Below, piece after piece: positions 46,076 through 59,342 of a DNA stretch of 64,000 nt; positions within the stretch are counted from its first letter, which is position 1; each line of letters begins with the position of its first letter. Source of the stretch: Vanilla planifolia. Its lineage: Eukaryota > Streptophyta > Magnoliopsida > Asparagales > Orchidaceae. The position numbers and the translations under genes were made by a program. The notes under the pieces are model-generated. The model made no database searches. It was not told the origin of the DNA and saw nothing but the letters and a program-made list of their open reading frames with translations. Location of the stretch: contig CM043872.1 of the NCBI GenBank assembly GCA_023846275.1, forward strand, positions 13,323,170 through 13,387,169. Direction: 5' to 3'.

Positions 46076-47755
46076 ATCAGTTCATCCCAACGAGATGTTT
46101 AAGTGAATTTTTATTAAACTTAATATTAAATTTTTTAGATTCTTCTTAATAATAAGGAAATTAGAAGTTTAAATTGCATGAAAACTTAGATAATCCAATT
46201 ATGTGTCGTTTGTCTAATTCATCTGGTGATCTAACCAAATAAAAATTTAATATATTTAATTGATTACGTTTTTATTTTTGTGGCATATTAATGAAATTGG
46301 TGGCCTTAATGCATCCCAACAAACATATATTCTTTTTAGATTGAAAGTTAGATTAATTACTATACAAAAAAAAGTCAAAATTACTATAAAATCTATATAT
46401 AAGTGAACATTTATACTAATAGTGGAGCATAGATAAGGAAATTTGTAGAGATATCATAAATTCAATTTGTTTTTCCTTTGGTGACTTGTTTAGTTTAGGT
46501 TCAAGTGAAATAGGCTTCGAAAGCTTAGGTTTAAGAGATGGTTCAATTTTAAGTGAAGTAGATTTTGATGAATTAATTTGAAAAGGTTTTAGATGTTTAT
46601 ATCCACATGAAAGAAATTCATTAAGTTTTCTTTAGGTGGCATCAATGATAGCTCATAAAGTTGGTGGATATAAAATAATATATTAATTATTTGGAATAAT
46701 ATTATGAAATTAGTTAAGGCATTAAGTTCTCACTAAAAGCATTCAAGCATAATAGAATCTTGAGAGAGCATATTAACTATATTACATCAAATATTATTTG
46801 AGTAGTTTTTATAATAGATAAAAATACAATATATTTGAATAACTTTAACTTGAATATCATCATTAAACTTGAAATGAGTTTAATATATATAGAATTGATA
46901 ATTCTAGATGATACCAAATTAACCACACAATCTTTGTAAACATAAATTATACAATTTTTAAATAAGTTTTAAGAGGGTTTATATAAAAAGATTGCAAATT
47001 ATACTCACATAAATATTTAAAAAAGTTGAGATAAAATAATCTATAAATGAGATCTGTTATTCAAAGGTTTCTTTATAAATATTAATATAAAAAAATGTCA
47101 AATAATTATGAAATATTTATTGTGATAAAAATTTAGGACATGGAATATAAGGATTAATATGTTTCAAGAATAATTAGTTTTTTGGGAAATAAGAATGAAA
47201 TATATAGATCAACTCATCTAATTTTAAAAGTATAAAATTAAATCTAAATTTCTAGAAATATGTCTCATGTAGCATACATGATAGACAATGTGGTGGTACG
47301 GTATTTCCATTGGGTGGTACAAAATCTAGTTGAAAATTTGATAAAAAAATCGTTGAAGGGCACTTTTGAAAGTTGTTTTTGAGCTATCTTTTAAATAAGT
47401 TGAATTTTTCACTGCTTTTGGTTGGTTTGGTTTGGGCCATGCAGTTTGGTGCCTATACTACGCATGTGTTGGGTGAGTGTCGGTTTGGTGTGTGTGGGGT
47501 AGTGGCAGCTTTTTGGGGTTTAGCTATAGGATTGCGTGCATTGGGCACTTTGCATGCAAGAAGGTTGTAAACTCAAGCATGTTGAATAGGGCACGATGTA
47601 AGTTGGGAAGACAACAATGGATAGTGGCTACCATTGGCACAAAAACCAAGATAGTTTTCTTTTCGAGCAAACTTGATGCAACCAAAATGATGGTGGGACG
47701 ACAAAGGGAAAGTGATTGACAATGGTGAATTGTTGCGATGTTCATTGTGAAGGAT

Positions 47756-47767
47756 ACTCTGATACCA
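47756..47767 (-). other. PBS of the non-autonomous element
   Basis: The minus strand reads TGGTATCAGAGT, eleven of twelve bases of the usual initiator tRNA-Met primer site, with AA between it and the TG start of the right LTR at 47770. A second PBS-like TGGTATCAAAGG lies 53 bases away at 47809-47820, inside the LTR. Confidence 0.7.
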
Positions 47768-47769
47768 AA

Positions 47770-48244
47770 TGATTGAGGTATAATAAAATTATACAATTGG
47801 ATCTCGATCCCTTTGATACCAAATTGAGAGAAAGAAAGGAGGGAAGGTAAATGAGGAGAGAGTTTTCTATTCTAATGGTAAGATGTTGATTCTCTATTAG
47901 TATGAATTGCTCTTCTAAGAACTAAGCTTTTCAAGGATTAAAAATGTCATTAGATTCTTTTTGTTATAATTGCATTAATACGTTTTATTTTCTTGCCATG
48001 AATGTATATTTATAGAGTTTATAAAGAAAAATTTTGGACTAAAAAATAAAATGATAAAAGTATCATCTCTAATAAAAAAAATCAAGAATAAGAAAATATG
48101 TCTAAAGAAAAATAAAATATCATAAGAGTCTTATATATAATTCATTATATTTCAAATAAAATTGAACTATTAAATAAATATGACAACATAAATAAAACAC
48201 ATTATATTAGCTTAAATTATTATTTAGATACAATATATCTTACT
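47770..48244 (-). repeat. 5' LTR of the non-autonomous element
   Basis: It starts TGATTGAGG next to the PBS. It ends near ATATCTTACT, followed by the candidate duplication ATTAG. Confidence 0.6.
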
Positions 48245-49329
48245 ATTAGCTTGAGTACTATTATAGATATAAGCAACATGTTCATAAGAAATTAATATCA
48301 TCATAAATCTGGGAAAGAAAATCAGGATGACCCATAATTTGAAGAAATAGTGGGAGGTATCATCTTCACTAATGAGGACAATATGAAGATGGTAAATACT
48401 TTAGTGTTTGCCTATCAATGCTTTTAAATCGAATCATCTTTTGTCATAAATGAGCTTTCTTTTACATTAGGCATTATTAGAATATTTTCACTGAGTATTG
48501 TATTCTTCATAATCTATCAATCTCTCTACATAACTTGTGAGAAGGAGAATGTCTTGCTTTTGATGAAATTATTGGTGAAAAAATAAATTTATAGAATCTT
48601 ATTCTCAACATTCTCTATCTAAGCAACCATTTCTTCAAAAGAGTAGCAAAGAGAACTTTTGAGACAAAAAGAACTTGAAGGAATAAGAAATCACAAGTTT
48701 GATTCAATGAAGTGAAAAAGATAAGTGCAGGTTATGCTTATAGGACAACATTTTTATTTGAAATTTAATGTGGTCTACCATTCCTCAAAAACCGTCTGAT
48801 AATCTCAACTTTTATTGATGGATTTAATACAAGTCTTTAATAACACTTATGATATTGCAAACTAGTATTTAGGTTCTTGAATTTTGAAAAAAGATCTGCA
48901 ACTTGTGAGCACGAATAATTAACTCACCACAAGCTAATGAAGAAATAATTTCAAGGCTAAGGTCCTTGAGACCATCAAGGATCATCAAGAATGTCTTGAG
49001 CATGAGAAAGTAATCTCATGATGGAATTGTTCAATACTTTTATATTTTGTTGTCAATAAAATCTTGAGAAGTACAAAAGAAAAATAGGGAAGGATCCACT
49101 AAGATCCACTGAGGCAAGAAACTGGAGAATTTAGTGGAGGTATAAATTGTTCACCTTAGCAAGTACAAATTTTATTAGAAATCATTTTAAAAATTGAATG
49201 TGATCATGTTGTTTTACTTGAGAAGAATTTATTAATAGGAAGAAATTCTCTAGCTAATAGGGAAAGTAAAAATTATCCAAATCCTAAAGAGGTGATAGAA
49301 GGTGGCAAGAATGAAGATGGATGAAGCAT
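48245..49329. other. Sequence before element D, possibly its LTR or leader
   Basis: No gene was supported. It may hold the 5' LTR and leader of D, but no matching second LTR was identified. The piece 48320-48480 has a faint acidic reading that could be gypsy sequence continuing from 45370 across the inserted element; this is weak. Confidence 0.35.
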
Positions 49330-52300
49330 CTTCTCGATATTTATTCAATGGAAGCCATTCAAGGTGGAAGCAAAGATGTATTTGTTAACATGTAATGGAG
49401 ATGACATTATTGAGAAGCTGGTCACTTGGGTAGATCAAATGGAGAGTTATTTCTCTTTTTATGGATATACTTTGTTGGAAAAGATCTCTTTTAGCCAATT
49501 GAAGTTATCACACCTATATCTAGCCTTGTGGATACCCAATTGAGGTTAGAATGGTGCATAATATTTTCTAGAATAAGTTCAATAGATGATATGAGAGGAA
49601 TTCTATACCATGGGATATTTGGAAGAGTGATGGCAAAAATATTGTATAACAACACCAAGAGTAAGTTGTGCAAGAGTTAAGGCATAGCGTTTGGAACTGG
49701 TTAGACAAGATGTAGACTTTGATGAAGCATACCAGGGTTATACCATCTAATGGACACCAAACTAAGTCCTTTCCCCATTCGTTATTTGGGTTAGGCCAAT
49801 AGTTTTGTCATTTTAGAAAAAATAAGAACATAGAGAGAAGGTTTTAGAGTCATTTCTAATTCACCAAGGAACAATCATCAATGACTCATGGGGAGTAGGA
49901 ATAAATATTGAAAATCTCTAGTCCCTAATCCCATATTATGTTATTTCAATTGTTATGCCTTTTTTACTACACATTAGTAACATACTCTATAACAATACTA
50001 GGACGACAACAGTGTTATACCATCCAATAGTCTCCAAACTAAGTTCTTTTTCCTATTCATAATTTGAATTAGGCCAATAGTTTTGCCATTTCTATTTAGA
50101 AGGAGAATAAAATACACAAAAAGAAGGTATTAGGACAACAAGGATGAAAGCCCAGCACCATTGCTAAGAAGAATGAGATGCCATGAGAGGAAAAAACTAT
50201 GTTGTCATAATTTCTTCTAATTTGATTAGAAAGTTTTGTGACCACTATTAGATTAAGGGTCATATCTATGATAAATGTTGGAAAGTACATATTGAATTTT
50301 CCCTTTTATAATTGAAAAAATGATTAGGGAAAAGGAAAAGTGATAATTGTAGTCAAAGGGGTATAGACACTTGATACATTTTTAAGTTGATCATAACTAA
50401 TCTTTCTCATAGTAAGGTCAAAAGACAACTTGAAAACTTTGTGGAAGAAGAAAAAATGAAAATTATGTATTCTTAAGTTTAGATGAAGGAGATAAATAGT
50501 GTCATAATTGATATTGAAAATTAGAAGAATGTCATTTTCATGAGCCTTATGTAATGATTGTAACTATTAGCCATGGTACATCATAAACCTTATTTGTTGG
50601 GTTGAATCCAAAAGGAAATTGAAGCTCAAGTTGAGAAGCAAAACAAAGTTAAGTTTGTTATTATTTGAGATTATGTTAATGAAATGCTTTGTGTAGTCTT
50701 GTTCGATATATGCGGAGTCATCTTGCAAAATCCTTATCTTTAGGATCAAGATTTCACATGCTACCAACGTGCTTAATTGTATCAATTGACAAAAGATGGC
50801 AAAAAATATATAGTGAATCAAGATGTTAAGAAATATCCAATAGATGTTGTAGCAGCTATCTAAGCATAGATGTTAGTTGATGCAGGTTAGAGCTACATCT
50901 TGCTACTCATATGACTTAACAGCCTTGATAGAGTAGTCATAGAGACTGTTGTTAAACATAGACCAATTAGACATTTCATTGAGACTTATATATGCCTATT
51001 CGAGGAAACATGAGGATTGCAGCCAAAAAGAGTTATTGAGTGTGAGATTTTCTTGATGAGGGATGCTATGTTACTTAACCTTGGAACGTATCGACAATCG
51101 ATTGTGGAGAACAAGAAGATGAAGATTGAAGAATTGCTCGAGATTGGAGAATTAAAGCCATGTAGTTCTCAATGTGGATCATTGTTATTTTGGTGCTAAA
51201 GAAAGATGGAGATTGTTGTATGTGCATTGATTGTCGTGCACTTAACAAAACTAAAATCAAGAATTGATATTTTTATTTCATATTAATGACTTGTTTGATC
51301 AACTTTAACATGTTAATTTCTTCTTGAAGCTTGACTTGAATTTAGTATATTGTTAAGTGTGAATCAAATGAGACACCTAACAAATAATTTGGACTCAACA
51401 AAGCCCATAAGGGTCGATAGTAATGCCTTTCAGACCGTGCAATGCATTGATGTTGTTTTTGTGAGATTAATGAATAATATCTTGTGATCATACATTAAGA
51501 AGTTTGTGATTGTTTATCTCAATGACATACTTGTGTGTAGCTAGGATATGAAATAACATCTTTAACATGTGATAGATTTTTTCTTAAGTTTATGAAAAAA
51601 CTAGTTGAAGCTTGGCCTAAAGAAGTGTGAGTTTGCAAGGAAAATCATTATATATTTTGGTTTTAGATTTGGGAATGGAGAGATTTTTATTGATATAGAA
51701 AAACTCAAGGCTATCTAAGATTGGTCAAAACCCAATACATTACAAAGATAAGTAGCTTTATGAGCGTTTGTCACTGTTTGAGGAAGTTTATTAAGGGTTT
51801 TCTGTAAATAGTCACACCTCTACACTCCTTAATTTGGTTGAATAGAACATTTGAGTAAAAGGAAGTTAACAAAGGGACATTCTTCAAATTAGAGATCATT
51901 TGTAAAGCATTAGTATTAGCTTTACTCGACCTTTAACAACCTTTTGAACTAGAAGTTATTGCCTTGAGTTATGCCATAGTAGCTATTCTAATGCAGCAAA
52001 GAAGGTTATTACATACTATTCAAAGCTATTACAAGTGGCATAGAGGAATTGTCTAGTGTTATGACAAGGAGCTATTAGCTTTACACCAAACAGTGTAGCA
52101 TTGGAGAAACAATCTTCTTGGGAAGGAAGCTATTGCTTACTCAACCATCTACTGCTTCAGCATCTTTAGATGCAAAGTAAATTGCACAAGCTTCACATGA
52201 AATTTAATCTCAAGATCAAGTACAAGAAAGCCATGCAAAATATATTGGTAGATATGCTCTCTTGTTCTTTAATTCTTTTCTCTTCCCATCTACCATGATG

Positions 52301-53600
52301 TAGATTTAGTTAGAAGTGCATGTTGGGTATCACAGGAGATACACTAAAGATGCAAACTTTAAGGGAATTCTTGAGGATCTTCAAGGAGGAAAGCTAACCA
52401 AGTGTACACTCCAAGTTGGCTTGTTGTACTAGGGTTGAGAACTTTTTATGCATTACGATGTGGGCCGAGCAAGGTGGATCTGAAAAGCATATATTTCAAA
52501 GATTCCTGGGCAATTGGAGTAAAAAAAATCATGCAAAACCTACAACTATACATTTATTGGCATCATATGTAAGTTGATTTTGAAAGGAGCATACAAGGGT
52601 GTGTTTTGTGATATATCTTGAAGCTTACCAATAGAAAAGAAGAAATGCATATTTGTCATCTAGTGCTCATGAGACCTTGGGGGAGCATCTTGATGGATTT
52701 CATTGGAGGATTACTTACAACTAGACATGGGAACAACTATCTACTTGTGATCATGATTAGTTTGTCCAATCATGTCAAAATGATGTCTCTACTGAGGAAA
52801 CAATAATGTTGTTTGATTTATGAATGCACTTCGGTTTGCCAAGGATACCCATAACATGGTGGATAAGAGGATTTTGAGTGATTTTTGATGTGCACACTAG
52901 TTGATGATAGATATTATGTTGAAGAGGTATACAATTTTTTGTCGACAAACCAATGACCAAACAGAGCTTGTCAACCACACAATTATAAGTCTATTGAGAC
53001 AACTTGACTCTTTATGACTTAAGACTTGGGATAAAAAAATAGCTTACACCTAATTTGCTTAAAACTTAGCTTCGAATAATTAAGTTGGTTGGAGTTTGTT
53101 TGAGACATGTTGGGGTTTTATACCGGGAAATCCATTTAATATGGAATTCATTGGGAGGTGTTGAAGGACATTTTTAGTAGAAAGTTTAGAAATTCTTTGA
53201 GGAAATTAAAAAGATCCATGCAAAGGTTGAGAAATAGCTTAAGAAGCCTTAGAAAAATGCAAAGACAAAAAATATGAACCTTTTAAAATTTTTAAGAAGA
53301 TTAATTACATTTCTTACCAACTCGATTTACCATCAAATATGAAAAATTTACTTCGGTGAATAGCAAGACCCTAAAACCCTTTGAGTTGTTAATATTTAAT
53401 GGAGAGTAGTACAAGATTGTGTCGTCAATGGATAATTTATTGTTAGGACATTACTTTGTCATTAAGGATGAAAATATATAGGAAAAGAAATTAACATCCA
53501 CAAGGTTCCAAGCTATCTTACTGTATTGGCAAGAAAGGTCAAGAGTTTCATACTTTGGGTCTAGATGGTAAACCTTAACAATATGGGTACAATGAAGGGA
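49330..53600 (+). pseudogene. Ty3/gypsy element D relic: gag to integrase end
   Basis: Domains follow in order through stops and shifts. Gag: TCNGDDIIEKLVTWVDQMES (~49389) for the FDG.D...WL...E.YF pattern. RT: IEELLEIGELKPCSSQCGSL (~51128), KKDGDCCMCIDCRALNK (~51200), and VIVYLNDILV (~51507) where the usual YLDD has become YLND. RNase H: SYAIVAILMQQ (~51969) and YDKELLALHQTV with HWRNNLLGKE (~52060-52128). Integrase: DFIGGLLTTRHGNNYLLVI (~52698) and QTELVNHTI (~52959). C-terminal: PFKIFKKINYISYQLDLPS (~53279). Wording is closest to chromovirus pol as I remember it; the clade is not certain. It meets the LTR of element E near 53555-53610. It is not functional. Confidence 0.8.
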
Positions 53601-54938
53601 GACTCAAGGTCCCACATGGTATGTGTCAAGAATTAAGACCAAATGATATGACTTTGTATTTTAAAAGTGAACAATTTGCTGATATGCCAAAAAGAGATTG
53701 ACATAGATGAAAAACTAGTTTTATTCATTTCAAAAGAAAGATATATGTTATCATACTAAAATCTAAAATAATATAATATTAGTCATAATAGAAATCCAAA
53801 TTATAATAAAATAATCAACTAGAGTAGTGGAACAAAGCACTTAAATACCTAACCTAAAGTACAACAAATTGTTAGTGCTCCTATGATGATGATTATCCAA
53901 TTAGACAGGATGGATCTGAAAACCAATATGTAAATCAATGTGGGAGTTTGCAAACTAATAAATGAAACTATTTAGTAGAGTGTAAGTGACAATAACTGTT
54001 GCATAAATTTGTTAAGGAAATAACACGAATATATAGAGCAAATAATCATGTTACAATATGTTTTTTGTTGTCTTAATAAATTCATGCAAAAATAAGTTAA
54101 CTACATTGTATATCTACTTCATTTTACAATAAGATACTCAAGTTAAATGACTAAATAAAACAGGGTATACAAATAAATCTAATCTTCAATCAGCATTGAT
54201 AAAATATAGAAATTGACTTATCTAAATCAATAAATTAGGGTGAGCCTCTAACAATGAAAGGTATACTCATCCTTTAGCAAAAGTTACTCATCTTGAATGC
54301 ACAATTTGAATCCAATATTCTCTAAAATATGCAATGTACTTTAATTAAGGTTGATTTATATCATCTAGAAACAATATTTAATTCAAACATATATTTTACA
54401 CAATTAAATCACATTAAATTTAGTAAACTAATTTAATGTTTTTAATATTTGTGATTCAATTAATTTTTTTTTTAACAAGGACCACTAATGAAATCCCTTA
54501 ATCACAAAAATCAATATATTGTAAAAAAATTAAATAATCAAAATGAAGAATGGTGGTTCACAATTTAGAGGAAAAAGGAAGGAAAAAGAAACAAAGGGAG
54601 AGTAAGAAGAAGAGGAAGGAGAAGGAAGGAGTAAGGACTCACAATGGCAACAACTCATGGTGTAGGCTTTGACTGGGAAAAAGAAGGGAGGAGTTTGACA
54701 TCTTTAACGAGAAGGGTAGAAATATCTCTGGTTGCAATTGTTGTGGCAGAATGACAATACCGTTGACATTGATATTAGGTGCGAAAGGAAATCGAGAGAG
54801 GCGTGACGACTATGAGAAGGGCATTGGAGAGATGAGATGTGAGAGATCTAGGGGTGGTTATGACTATTAACTCTAAATTTTATATTAATTGGTTTGTTTC
54901 AACTAAATTAGATTGATATATTCTTTTGGATCGTTATA
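53555..54938 (-). repeat. 3' LTR of element E
   Basis: It aligns with 59679-61690: ATGAAGGG-GACT, AATTAAG-CCAA-TGAT, TAATCAACTAGAGTAGTGGA, TAAAATATAGAAA, TTTTTAATATTTGTGATTCA, AATGGTGGTTCA, a purine-rich tract and GAGAGGC-TGAC appear in both in the same order. The left edge (53555 within ~60 bases) is uncertain because it meets element D. It is ~0.6 kb shorter than the other LTR. Confidence 0.7.
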
Positions 54939-54999
54939 GTTTATCCAACTTAAATAACTTGAATCCCAAATTCATACTTGAACTTTTGAACATTTCTAG

Positions 55000-57700
55000 A
55001 TTCTTCATGAGCATCTTTTCGTCGAGCTTTCATGTAGCTTCCTCAACATAATGTTTCTTATAGAGCACATTCACAAAAAGGATATAATGATGCCAAAGCT
55101 CGTGAACCTAATGATCGATAATACTCTGGCAGTTCTCCAAATAACTTAAATTGCCTCAAATTGCCAATTTATCATGTTGAATGATGTAAGAGCTATCATG
55201 GATATATTGCCACAAAGAAGAATCATGGAAGGCATCGTGAACTTTGAAAAGGTTGGATGGAAGGGCGAAGTGTAAGCAATCATTTACCTCAAATGATCCA
55301 ATGAAATGAGGACTGAGCTTTTTGGCTTTTTAAATTTTTTCATGTCTATCACAATTGATGCCTATGGGAACATGTGCTTGCCAACTTACTACTAAATTTC
55401 TCATTGCTTGGGATCAAAATATCTCTTTTTTCTCTCTTTGATTAATTGAAGCACTCTTAAATTAAGTGAATCTCCTCTATAGTCTTGGTCACCAAGTCAA
55501 GCCCTAATAGTCTCCTCTTGCTTTTATCAAACTAGCATAAATGGAATCTACACCTGTTATACAACACCTCATAGATGTCATGTTGATTATTCTCTGAAAA
55601 ATTGTTAGTATGAGAAATTTTAAAATGAGAGAAATATTTCTCCTTACTTCCATCTTGATCAGATATGATAACAAAAGGAACTTTAGGAAACCTTATAATG
55701 TTATGCACATAGATTTGCACCAACGTATCAATTGAAAAAATTTGCTTGTTTGGTAATAAATGAGCTTTTTTCAGGAGCTTATTCATGACTATAGATGACA
55801 TTATTAACATGAATGGACCTAAGTAGACTAACAACAATTTTATGCAACTTTTACTCTGAAATAAATAGAGGTTGCAACAAATCACTAGTTTTTAATGCTC
55901 AGTCTTGACCATCTGACATGTTGGGCACTTCGCAACAAAGTCATCCACGTCCTTCATTCCATGCCACCAAAATAACTCTCTTAGATTTTGATACATTGTT
56001 GTGCTTTCTAGGTGAATGGAGTAAAGGTTACAATGAGCATTTCAAAGTAACTTTTGATGACTTGGAACACATAATTTGTCTTCAACGCTCAAGTTACCGA
56101 CTCCAATTATTTGAAACTCTAAACAATCTAAAATTTGCATCATTTTTGGATCTTCAAATTGCGTTGCATCAATTTACTCTTGGATGATTGGCTGAAGAGT
56201 TCTTGAAGCCAAAGTAAAACACTCAAGTTACCAGCTCCAATTATTTGAAACTCTAAACAATCTATAATTTGCATCATCTTTGGATCTTCAAATTGTGTTG
56301 CATCAATTCACACTTGGATGATTGGCTGAAGAGTTCTTGAAGCCAAAGTAAAATCACTTCTTGATGTTATAATCTCAAGCTGAAATCACTCCATCTCAAG
56401 TAAATGCTATTGTTCTTGTGTGATTAACTAGGTTGCATTAGCTAACGATTTCCAACTTAGAGCATTTGTATCAATATTTTCTTTCCTAAGGAGGTGCTAA
56501 ATTTGCATGTCATAATCTTCAATAACTCAAGCCATTGCCTCTGTCTTAAAGTTCAACTCCTTTTGGGTTAAAATATATGTTAAGCTTTAATGATCAACAA
56601 AGACCTCACAACAAACTCCTTCAAGATAGTGCTTCCAAATCTTAAGAGTAAAACATGATAGTTGCAAGCTTAAGTTCATGAGTAAGATAATTCTTTTCAT
56701 ACATCTTGAATTACCTAGAGACATAAATCACAATTTTATCATGTTGTATAAAAACACAAGCTAAGCCTTTTAAGTAAAGTATTATTAAAAATCTAAATCC
56801 ATTACTACTTGAAGGGATGATAAGAGTCGATTACAATGCTTGGGCTTGTGGAAAATCTTTTTACAAGCATCATATCACTCAAATTTCAAAGTCTTTTGAT
56901 TGAGACTAGACAATGGTTCAATTATGCAAGAGAATTCCTTTACAAAGCATCTGCAATACCCCGCTAAATTAAGGAAGCTACAAATCTTTGTGATATTGCT
57001 TCAACCAATCCATCACTCTCTCAACTTTAGTAAGATCAATAGAAACTCTAGCACCATTAATCATGTGGCCAAGAAATGCCACTTCTCTTTACCAAAATTT
57101 ACATGATAGAATTTTGGCATGTAGTTTATTTTCTCTAAGATTCGATGGCACAATCCTTAAATAATGAGCATGATTTGACTTGCTTCTATGATAAATTACG
57201 ATATTATCAATAAAAACAATCACAAATTGCAGCAATATGTCATGAAAATTTTATTCATCAAATCAATAAACACAATAAAGCATTGCTCAAATTGAAAGGT
57301 GCGAGTAAGAAAATAGTACCTAAATTAGGTCTTGAAAGTTGTCTTAGGCACATGGTTTTTGTTGATTTTCAATTGATGGTTCTAGTTAGTATTGGAAAAT
57401 GTAAAAGCACTCTACAATTGATTAAATAAGTCATTAATTATAAGGAGAGGATACTTGTTTTTCAGAATTACTTTAACTCTTTTTAATCAATACATAATCT
57501 CATGCTATCATCCTTTTTTTTGTACAATAACTCTTGAAACTGAACCTTAAGCTATTTATTAGCCAATATATATGATTCCTTGGATATTAGAGTCTCTTAG
57601 GAATTAAATCTATGGTAAACTCAATATTTTAATTTGATGGCAACCTAATCATATCACGTAGAATCACATTTGAGAACTACAAGACAGGAGTGCCGTCCAG
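55000..57700 (-). pseudogene. Element E pol relic: RT, RNase H, integrase, chromodomain
   Basis: On the minus strand RT ends with VFIDNIVIYHRS (57213-57182; usual FIDDIL, second Asp changed) and VAFLGHMINGARVSIDLTKV (~57085-57020). The RNase H lead-in GYCRCFVKEF (~56960) and KNYLTHELKLA (~56690), then VFVDH and PKGVEL-type pieces, follow the Tekay pattern. The integrase zinc finger reads LYSIHLESTTMYQNLRELFW and CPTCQMVK (56030-55905). The core is in the open stretch 55885-55532 (LKKAHLLPNK, VPFVIISDQDGS). The end reads KLSPHFIGSFEV, then LFKVHDAFHDSSL with YIHDSS (~55320-55190), and a chromodomain with HYVEEAT (~55050). Stops are frequent. Confidence 0.85.
56088..56355 (-). repeat. 134-bp tandem duplication in element E pol
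   Basis: 56088-56221 and 56222-56355 are near-identical copies with about ten differences. They lie in the linker between RNase H and integrase. A 134-base step is not a multiple of three, so the duplication itself breaks the frame. It is younger than most of the decay or has been kept similar. Confidence 0.9.
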
Positions 57701-57959
57701 GTTGGCGGAAATTCATTCCATTTTCACCACATGGGCTAATTATACATTACATCCAGGAGCTAACATCTTTTGGGCCTCAACCATGGAAATAATACACTTC
57801 TAGTATCTATAAAACTAAATCTTATACTAGACATACAAAAATCAACTTTTATTCTTATAATAATGAATGAAAAGTATTGTACACAAATAACCAATTCATG
57901 TCTAAAATAATATCAAACTAGAATAATGAAAACAATATAGCTTGAGCAGGCATGTGTAT

Positions 57960-59200
57960 TCAACTATCATAATTTGAAATGTGTTGGCACACTAATATGC
58001 ATGACCTCGATGGGTAATGAATATGTTAATTGTGCAATGGGAATTGATAAACTTTGTGCAAATGCCTCATATATGAAAGAATATGTTTCCTCAAAATCAA
58101 ATAATGCTTTTGTTAGCTTCTTAAAAATAAACATAATAACTATCATCACATTTGGAGCCTCTTTGGTCTTCTATTGAGTCATGGTGAAAGCAAGGGTATG
58201 ATAGATTGCCTAGTTTGTTGTCAAGTCTATCTATATGTCTATGAATTCGATTGTGTAGCCATGGGTCTCTTCTTGATATGATTGCGAGGCATAATGTTGT
58301 TGACAAAGCTGTGAATATTATTGTCTTAGAGGTCCTTTAACACCAAACCTCTAGTATTGTTGATTGCTCCCATGCAACCTCTACAACCAAAACTCTATTA
58401 TTGTTGATGAAAACTTTCCTTGCTTGTGAACTATAGTGTTGGCAGACCTTGTTTCCTTGTAGAGCAATCAACAATCTTGTGCTTCGATTCATGGCATGAA
58501 AATCTAACCCTACAACTCAATCACAAGGCCCTTGATGCTATCTACTACAATGATAGCAGTGAAAATTAACCTTATTTTTCTATTAATAAACTTTCTTCTT
58601 TTAAGATGGACCCTCACCCCTATAGTCATCCACAAGTTTACATTTCTTAACAATCTTCAACTCACAATTTTAAAGGATTAACTTTGCATAATAGCATAAT
58701 CCAACACTTGTTAGTAAAAGATTAAGTCTTCTCGATATCCACTCATAGTCCTTCGAAGAATTTGGAAAACATCAATTCTTCATCATGGGCCACATGAGAA
58801 AGGAACTTGACAATCTTTGCAAATTGCATCTCATATTGACGAAATATGGAAGATCACCATTCCAATTTGGCCATTGCACCAATCCATTTCTTCCTCTTAG
58901 GAAAACAAAAATAATACTACAAGATCAGCTCTTGGAAGGTTCCCTGAGGAACTACATTACTAACCTGAATTGACCTATGATACCTTCCTTTGAGTTGGAA
59001 AGAAGCCGTGTCACCTTTGAGCTCCAGAAGGCATTGGGTTAGCTTAATATCTTCTTAATATCATTAAATTGTGCTTTTATCTATAAAGAACCTTATTTGC
59101 CATCAAAACTAAGAGTATTTTCCTATAAAAATTGATTCTTGGTGTGATTCTTTGCACTTTCATTTCTTTGAATAGCTTGTGCAACATTTATGATGGCAGT
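57960..59200 (-). pseudogene. Element E gag and protease relic
   Basis: Gag is recognisable on the minus strand as YEMQFAKIVKFLSHVAHDEE and SKFFEGL (58860-58750), for the YE..F..LS.F.PH.V.DE and F..GLRP pattern. A C-rich piece near 58500-58450 (CHESKHKIVDC) is a damaged zinc knuckle. The open stretch 58149-57967 reads ALFDFEETYSFIYEAFAQSL, a retropepsin relic in which the catalytic-loop D-S/T-G has become D-F-E. Capsid and protease functions are lost. Confidence 0.75.
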
Positions 59201-59270
59201 CCCTCCAACAAGCTCTACAATCAGTGTTTTGGCTATTGTGGTGATTTGGACCATATTTTATGTTTTAACT

Positions 59271-59342
59271 TGAGTGATGCATTGCATGGTTGTTTCCAAA
59301 ACCTGAGTGATGCATTGCATGGTTGTTTCCAAAACCTGAGTA
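59271..59342 (-). repeat. 33-bp perfect tandem duplication
   Basis: 59271-59303 and 59304-59336 are identical, and a third copy begins (TGAGTAATC). It lies in the leader or start of gag of element E. A step of 33 bases keeps frame. Perfect identity in a decayed element indicates a recent slippage event. Confidence 0.9.

Larger units (their letters stand above)
45633..48244 (-). mobile_element. Short non-autonomous LTR retrotransposon
   Basis: Two similar segments, 45633-46075 and 47770-48244, flank a ~1.7-kb interior. A PBS at 47756-47767 on the minus strand sits two bases inside the right copy, so the right copy is the 5' LTR. Shared landmarks include ACCAAATT followed by a GGGAGG/GAGAGA run, TATTTATAGA (45850 and 48009), AAAAAATAAAAT(G), AAGAATAAGAA and TATTTGAATA/TATTTAGATA. 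ATTAG occurs at 45628-45632 and 48245-48249, a candidate 5-bp target duplication. The interior has no recognisable gag or pol; its frames (47373-47796, both strands) match nothing I know. Confidence 0.65.

Noticed and set aside
55918..56187. 89-codon plus-strand frame
   Set aside because: It is the antisense shadow of the integrase zinc-finger region of minus-strand element E.
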